A stretch of 32,689 bases of DNA, taken from DATAVB01 sp040414495. GTDB lineage: Bacteria > Actinomycetota > Actinomycetes > Mycobacteriales > QHCD01. The stretch is taken from assembly GCA_040414495.1 (NCBI GenBank), contig JBEDUI010000037.1:1-32689 (forward strand), in the 5' to 3' direction. Below are positions 28,818 to 32,689 of the stretch, piece after piece; positions within the stretch are counted from its first letter, which is position 1; every line of letters starts with the position of its first letter. Below the pieces are notes generated by a model that did not search any database, was not told the DNA's origin, and worked only from the letters and a program-made list of their open reading frames with translations. The translations under genes and the position numbers were made by a program.

Positions 28818-29549
28818 TCAGCTCCAGCGCCCGGTCGCCGCGCCCAGCGCGGCCAGTGCCGCCGCGCCAGCTGTCGAGGTCCGCAACACCGTCGGACCGA
28901 GCCGGACGCTGCGCGCCCCGGCGGCCCGGAACGCGGTGACCTCACCTTCGGTCAACCCACCCTCCGGGCCGACCACGATCACCAGGTCGCCCTGCTCCGG
29001 CAACGGCGCCGAGGCCAACGGCCGGCTGGCCTGCTCGTACAGCACGATGCCGCCGGCCGCACCGGACAGGATCGAGCAGACGCCGCGGGTACTGGCCGGC
29101 GGTCGTACCACCGGCAGCCATGCCCGCCGCGACTGCTTGGCCGCCGACCGGGCTGCCGCCCGCCACCGACTCAGCCCGCGTTCGACCCGGTCCTCGGGCC
29201 AACGGGCCTCGCACCGGGCCGCGGTCCACGGCACGATCTCGTCCACCCCGAGCTCGGTCATCAGCTCCACCGCCAACGGACCGCGGTCGCCCTTGGGCAG
29301 CGCCTGTACGACCACCATCCGGGGCTGCGGCACATCGAGCCGGGAGCGACGTACCACGGTCAGCTCAAGCTGGTTACGACCCGCGCTGCTGACCGTGCAC
29401 TCGGCCACCCCGCCGCTGCCGTCGGTCAACGAGACCATCTCGCCGACCTCGATCCGCCGTACCGTCGCGGCGTGCCGACCCTCGGCCCCATCGAGCACGG
29501 TGTGCTCACCGGCCGGTAGTTCGTCGACGAGGAAGACCGGGGCGGCCAT
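28818..29549 (-). CDS. rsmE: 16S rRNA m3U1498 methyltransferase RsmE
   Basis: A 243-residue SPOUT-fold methyltransferase that methylates N3 of U1498 in 16S rRNA. The N-terminal PUA-like domain (residues 1-75) starts PVFLVDELPAG and includes HAATVRRIEVGEMVSLTDG. The C-terminal knot carries VVVQALPKGDRG, LGVDEIVPWTAARCE, VIVVGPEGGLTEGEV and LGPTVLRTSTA, the SAM-binding trefoil motifs. The ATG start lies one base after the dnaJ stop, so the two are cotranscribed and probably coupled. A frame extending to 29819 overlaps dnaJ and is not used. The hrcA-dnaJ-rsmE order is standard for actinobacteria. Confidence 0.95.
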   Translation of the reverse strand: MAAPVFLVDELPAGEHTVLDGAEGRHAATVRRIEVGEMVSLTDGSGGVAECTVSSAGRNQLELTVVRRSRLDVPQPRMVVVQALPKGDRGPLAVELMTELGVDEIVPWTAARCEARWPEDRVERGLSRWRAAARSAAKQSRRAWLPVVRPPASTRGVCSILSGAAGGIVLYEQASRPLASAPLPEQGDLVIVVGPEGGLTEGEVTAFRAAGARSVRLGPTVLRTSTAGAAALAALGAATGRWS

Positions 29550-29550
29550 C

Positions 29551-30687
29551 TCAGCGACCGTTGAAGGCGTCGCGCATCTTGGAGAACAGGCCGTTGCCGC
29601 CGGCCCGGTTGGACACCGGACGTTCTTCGTCCCGCAGCTTGGCCAGCTCCCGCAGCAACCGCTCCTGCTCCGGGTCGAGCCGGGTCGGCGTCTGGACCTC
29701 GATGTGTACGACCAGGTCGCCGCGCCCGACACCGCGTAGATGCGGCACGCCGTGTGCGCGCAACGTGCGCCGCGACCCGGACTGGGTCCCGGCCTTGATC
29801 TCGATTTCCTCTTCGCCATCGAGCGTGGTCAACGTGACCGAGGTACCCAGCGCCGCCGCCGTCATCGGCAACGTGACCCGGCAGTGCAGGTCGTCGCCCT
29901 CCCGGCTGAACACGTCATGGGGCCGCTCGTGCACCTCGACGTAGAGGTCGCCGGCTGGGCCACCACCCGCGCCGACCTCGCCCTGCCCGGAGAGCCGGAT
30001 ACGCATGCCGTCCTCGACACCGGCCGGGATCTTCACCGCGACCGTACGGCGCGCCCGCACCCGGCCGTCGCCGGCGCACTCGGGGCACGGCGTCCGGATC
30101 ACTTCGCCGGCACCGCCACAGGTCGGGCAGATCCGGGCCGTCATGACCTGTCCCAGGAACGACCGCTGCACGCTTTGCACTTCGCCGCGACCATCGCAGG
30201 TGTCGCAGACCTGCGGTGAGGTGCCGGGCGCGGTGCCACCGCCGGAGCACGACTCGCACAGTACGGCCGTGTCGACGGTGAGCTCCTTGGTAGTGCCGAA
30301 CGCGGTGTCGTTGAGGTCCAGGTCGAGCCTTATCAACGCGTCGGCGCCGGGCCGTTGCCGACCGCGCGGCCCGCGGGCCGCTCCGGCACCACCGAAGAAC
30401 GCGTCCATGATGTCGCTGAAGCCGGCAAAGCCACCCGCGAACGGGTCGCCGCCACCACCGCCACCGGCCGGCGCCAGCGGGTCACCTCCCAGGTCCACGA
30501 TGCGCCGCTTCTCCGGGTCACGCAGAACCTCGTAGGCGGCCGCGACCTCGCGGAACTTCTCCTGGGCGTCCGGCTCCGGGTTTACGTCAGGGTGTAGGTC
30601 CCTGGCCTTTTTACGATAAGCCCGCTTGATTTCCTCCGGGCTCGCGTCCGGGCGCACGCCAAGGAGCGCGTAATAATCAGTCGCCAC
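29551..30687 (-). CDS. dnaJ: chaperone DnaJ (HrcA-linked type)
   Basis: A 378-residue DnaJ, the Hsp40 co-chaperone that stimulates DnaK. The J domain (residues 1-68) has DYYALLGV and the HPD motif. A Gly/Phe-rich segment follows (about 75-110, GGGGGGDPFAGGF). The zinc domain has four CxxCxGxG-type units (CESCSGGG, CDTCDGRG, CPTCGGAG, CPECAGDG). The C-terminal substrate domains follow, ending SKMRDAFNGR. It corresponds to the second DnaJ of actinobacteria, found behind hrcA rather than in the dnaK operon. The start is a GTG with GGAAG upstream; a GTG-only N-terminus fits DnaJ better than the open frame to 30741. It starts ten bases after the hrcA stop and is expected to be under HrcA/CIRCE control. 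Confidence 0.96.
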   Translation of the reverse strand: MATDYYALLGVRPDASPEEIKRAYRKKARDLHPDVNPEPDAQEKFREVAAAYEVLRDPEKRRIVDLGGDPLAPAGGGGGGDPFAGGFAGFSDIMDAFFGGAGAARGPRGRQRPGADALIRLDLDLNDTAFGTTKELTVDTAVLCESCSGGGTAPGTSPQVCDTCDGRGEVQSVQRSFLGQVMTARICPTCGGAGEVIRTPCPECAGDGRVRARRTVAVKIPAGVEDGMRIRLSGQGEVGAGGGPAGDLYVEVHERPHDVFSREGDDLHCRVTLPMTAAALGTSVTLTTLDGEEEIEIKAGTQSGSRRTLRAHGVPHLRGVGRGDLVVHIEVQTPTRLDPEQERLLRELAKLRDEERPVSNRAGGNGLFSKMRDAFNGR

Positions 30688-30697
30688 GTTTGTTGTC

Positions 30698-31714
30698 TCA
30701 GCTTCCTGCCAGCAGTTCACCGACATAGCGGGCAACGGCAAAAACAGCGCTCATTGTGCCCGCGTAATCCATCCTGGTCGGACCGAGAACTCCGATCCCG
30801 CCCAGCAACGTATCGCCAGACCCGTATCCACTGGCGACCACCGAGGTCGAACGCAAAGCCTCCTCGCTGTTCTCGCCGCCGATTCGGATCCGCATCGTCT
30901 TCGGGGCCCGTACTTCACCAAACAACCGGAGCAACACAACCTGCTCCTCCAGCGCTTCGAGTACCGGGCGGATCGAGTGCGGAAAGTCGACCGCGTCCAG
31001 GTTGGCCGTACCGCCCAGCACGATCCGCTCTTCCGAGCGCTCGACCAGCGTCTCCAACAGTACGGTCGATAGCCCGGTCATGATCGCGCGTAGGTCCGGA
31101 CCCACCGCATCGGGCAGCCCGGCGATGATGTCCGGAGCGTCGGAGAGCCGGCGGTCGCGGAGCGAGGCGTTGAGGGTGGTACGCAGGTCGCTGATCTGGT
31201 CCGGGGTCGTGTGCCCGCCCAGCTCGACGACCCGCTGCTCGACCCGCCCGGTGTCGGTGATCATCACCAACAGCAGCCGGGTCGCGGCGATCTGGACGAC
31301 CTCCAGGTGCCGGACGCTGCTGACCGTGAGGCTCGGGTATTGCACGACCGCGACCTGCCGGGTCAGCTGGGCCAAAAGCCGTACCGTGCGCCGCAGCACG
31401 TCGTCCAGGTCGAAAGCGCCTTCCAGGAACGACTGGATCGCCTTGCGTTCGGCCGGCGATAGCGGCTTGACCGAGGAGAGCCGGTCGACGAAGAGCCGGT
31501 AGCCCTTGTCGGTCGGGATCCGGCCGGCGCTCGTGTGTGGCTGGGCAATGTACCCATCCTCTTCCAGCGCGGCCATGTCGTTACGAATCGTGGCCGGGGA
31601 GACGCCCAAGCTGTGCCGCTCGGCGAGGACCTTCGATCCCACCGGTTCGTTGGTGGAGATGTAGTCCTCGACGATGGCCCGCAGCACCTCGAGCTTGCGC
31701 TCCTCGAGACTCAC
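30698..31714 (-). CDS. hrcA: heat-inducible transcription repressor HrcA
   Basis: A 338-residue HrcA, which represses class I heat-shock genes by binding CIRCE and is kept active by GroEL. The N-terminal winged helix (residues 1-75) has RKLEVLRAIVEDYISTNEPVGSK and SPATIRNDMAALEEDGYI. The GAF-like effector and dimerisation region follows, with the C-terminal signature GIGVLGPTRMDYAGTMSAV. The GTG start has a strong GGAGG five bases upstream. The CIRCE operator 20 bases before the start shows autoregulation of hrcA-dnaJ-rsmE. Length is normal. Confidence 0.96.
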   Translation of the reverse strand: MSLEERKLEVLRAIVEDYISTNEPVGSKVLAERHSLGVSPATIRNDMAALEEDGYIAQPHTSAGRIPTDKGYRLFVDRLSSVKPLSPAERKAIQSFLEGAFDLDDVLRRTVRLLAQLTRQVAVVQYPSLTVSSVRHLEVVQIAATRLLLVMITDTGRVEQRVVELGGHTTPDQISDLRTTLNASLRDRRLSDAPDIIAGLPDAVGPDLRAIMTGLSTVLLETLVERSEERIVLGGTANLDAVDFPHSIRPVLEALEEQVVLLRLFGEVRAPKTMRIRIGGENSEEALRSTSVVASGYGSGDTLLGGIGVLGPTRMDYAGTMSAVFAVARYVGELLAGS

Positions 31715-31733
31715 GGCCACCTCCAGACCTGTT

Positions 31734-31760
31734 TTGGCACTCACCACAGACGAGTGCCAG
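31734..31760 (-). promoter_or_regulatory. CIRCE operator (HrcA binding site)
   Basis: TTGGCACTC (31734-31742), nine bases, GAGTGCCAG (31752-31760): a CIRCE element with arms matching at 8 of 9 positions, compared with the classical TTAGCACTC-N9-GAGTGCTAA. It lies 20 bases upstream of the hrcA GTG. A minus-strand TACACT (31764-31759) overlapping its edge could be the -10 box, so HrcA would block polymerase there. Confidence 0.9.
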
Positions 31761-31894
31761 TGTACGGCTTTTGACTCGCTCCCCGCTTCCCGGCGCGGCC
31801 CCTGATCCGGTCGCGGCACGGCCCGATGCGGCCACCCGGCAACCTTGGCACCCGCATCCCGGGTGCTCGTAGCTCGTTGGTCGGGATGACCCGC

Positions 31895-31900
31895 TAGGGT
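31895..31900 (+). promoter_or_regulatory. candidate -10 box for the VapB/ParB-like gene
   Basis: TAGGGT fits the actinobacterial TANNNT -10 pattern in the divergent region before the gene at 31996. No matching -35 was found at a normal distance, so support is weak. Confidence 0.25.
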
Positions 31901-31923
31901 AATTCGCGCCAGACAAGCCCGAC

Positions 31924-31943
31924 TCGGGGCCGTCGGGCCCCGA
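31924..31943 (+). promoter_or_regulatory. hairpin in the leader of the VapB/ParB-like gene
   Basis: TCGGGGCC-GTCG-GGCCCCGA has a perfect 8-bp stem and 4-base loop. It lies between the candidate -10 box and the ATG at 31996. It could be a leader structure or the tail of an unseen signal; it has no T run. Confidence 0.4.
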
Positions 31944-31995
31944 CACGGACGAGACCGACGGGGGTTAACTCAGGTGGTCGGTCCAGCAGCCTGCC

Positions 31996-32304
31996 ATGAT
32001 TTTTAAAGACGTACGCGACGGGCGACCGTACCCCGAGCATGGGTTCTCCTCGCGTGACTGGGCACGGATCCCACCCAGCCAGGTTCGGCTGGAGGACCTC
32101 GTGGCGACCAAACGCGAGCTGGCCCTGGACCGGCTGCTGGCCGAGGACTCCACCTTCTACGGCGACCTGTTCCCGCACGCCGTCCAGTGGCGCGGCGACC
32201 TCTACCTGGAGGACGGGCTGCACCGGGCGTTGCGGACGGCTCTGCAACAGCGGCACACCCTACACGTACGGGTGCTGAACCTGGACGAGCTGAACCCGGA
32301 GTAG
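31996..32304 (+). CDS. actinobacterial VapB/ParB-like small protein
   Basis: A 102-residue protein of a common actinobacterial family. It starts MIFKDVRDGRPYPEHGF and contains LEDLVATKRELALDRLLAEDSTFYGDLFPH, followed by WRGDLYLEDGLHRALRTALQQRHTLHVRVL. The GD(L)YLEDGLHRA pattern resembles the ParB/Srx nuclease-like fold (DGxHR). Homologues are often labelled type II antitoxin of the VapB family, but no toxin gene is adjacent here and that label is doubtful. Function is unknown. The ATG at 31996 has no clear ribosome site. It is divergent from hrcA and convergent with the response regulator, with six bases between their ends. Confidence 0.75.
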   Translation: MIFKDVRDGRPYPEHGFSSRDWARIPPSQVRLEDLVATKRELALDRLLAEDSTFYGDLFPHAVQWRGDLYLEDGLHRALRTALQQRHTLHVRVLNLDELNPE

Positions 32305-32310
32305 CAGCCC

Positions 32311-32689
32311 CTAGAGCCAGCCCTTGTCGCGGGCCGTATTGATCGCCTCGACCCGGTTGCGGACGCCGACCTTCTGGATGGCCGAGGACAGGTAGTTACG
32401 CACCGTTCCCTCGGACAGGAACAACCGGCCGGCCACCTCGGCCACGGTCGAGCCGTCAGCGGTCGCGCCGAGCACCTCCCGTTCTCGGGCCGAGAGCGGG
32501 CTGGGACCTTCGGTCAGCGCGGCCGCGGCCAGGCCGGCGTCGATCACCCGCTCCCCGGCCAGCGCCCGCCGGATCGCGGCGGCCAGCTCACCGGCCGGCC
32601 CGTCCTTGACCAGGAACCCGGCCGCGCCGGCCTGCAACGCCCGGCGTAGGAATCCGGGCCGACCGAACGTGGTGAGGATCAGCGTCGTG
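32311..32689 (-). CDS. NarL/LuxR-type response regulator, N-terminus cut
   Basis: The C-terminal 125 residues of a response regulator; the gene runs off the right edge of the window. What is visible is the end of the receiver domain (TTLILTTFGRPGFLRRALQAGAAGFLVKDGPAGEL, with the conserved Thr and Lys around the switch) and a full LuxR-type HTH (SPLSAREREVLGATADGSTVAEVAGRLFLSEGTVRNYLSSAIQKVG). The phospho-acceptor Asp lies outside the window. A partner histidine kinase is probably just beyond the edge. The stop lies six bases from the convergent VapB/ParB-like gene. Confidence 0.9.
   Translation of the reverse strand, partial: TTLILTTFGRPGFLRRALQAGAAGFLVKDGPAGELAAAIRRALAGERVIDAGLAAAALTEGPSPLSAREREVLGATADGSTVAEVAGRLFLSEGTVRNYLSSAIQKVGVRNRVEAINTARDKGWL

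Noticed and set aside
28818..29549. RsmE with a degenerate final motif (LRTSTA in place of LRTETA)
   Set aside because: As I recall, this variant is common in actinobacterial RsmE proteins and does not suggest loss of function.
28390..29739. 449-residue plus-strand open frame
   Set aside because: It runs antisense to rsmE and the end of dnaJ, and its composition is that of a GC-rich shadow frame. rsmE has clear SPOUT motifs.
31996..32304. Complete toxin-antitoxin module
   Set aside because: Only the VapB-labelled family member is present. The neighbours are hrcA and a response regulator, not a PIN-domain toxin.

Overview
The window is chromosomal DNA from a high-GC actinomycete. This is inferred from the strong GC bias at third codon positions, frequent GTG (and one TTG) starts, TANNNT-type -10 boxes directly in front of start codons, and a core gene order typical of the phylum: hrcA-dnaJ-rsmE ... 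HIT - methyltransferase - phoH - ybeY - CBS/CorC - deaminase-like - era - recO - uppS ... glyS - ppdK. I cannot name a genus. Apart from repeats there is no sign of mobile DNA: no transposase, integrase, tRNA, rRNA or CRISPR.

Left part (1-10.1 kb, mostly minus strand): a DUF218 membrane protein, pyruvate phosphate dikinase (ppdK), a DrrA/DrrB-like two-gene ABC exporter, glycyl-tRNA synthetase, then three single-pass membrane proteins of similar build (cytoplasmic N-terminal region, one membrane helix, small extracytoplasmic domain with two cysteines) that look like diverged paralogues, and a small monooxygenase-like protein.

Middle left (10.1-13.7 kb, plus strand): a DUF6703-like membrane protein, an NfeD-like/SPFH (flotillin-type) pair with a strong terminator, and a PH-like membrane protein with a coupled micro-ORF. 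A gene-free 0.9 kb region follows, holding three repeat families.

Centre (13.7-25.4 kb): S9 prolyl oligopeptidase, uppS, recO, a lipoprotein, era, a divergent Fur regulator with a probable leaderless promoter, a deaminase-like protein without catalytic residues, a CorC-type CBS protein, ybeY, phoH, a methyltransferase and a HIT hydrolase. Many of these genes overlap or nearly touch. A tandemly duplicated 13-codon micro-ORF with stop/start overlaps sits directly in front of ybeY.

Right part (25.4-32.7 kb): an ECF-type sigma factor and a membrane partner, a two-gene membrane/small-protein operon, a gene-free 1 kb region rich in hairpins, the heat-shock cluster hrcA-dnaJ-rsmE with a CIRCE operator, a VapB/ParB-like small protein, and the end of a NarL/LuxR response regulator cut by the window edge.

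The most unusual signal is a pair of palindromic repeat families (here A and B, about 50 bp each). They occur as A-B-A at 13.26-13.57 kb and, inverted, as B-A at 28.42-28.64 kb. Coordinates, starts and hairpins were read by eye. No database search was done.
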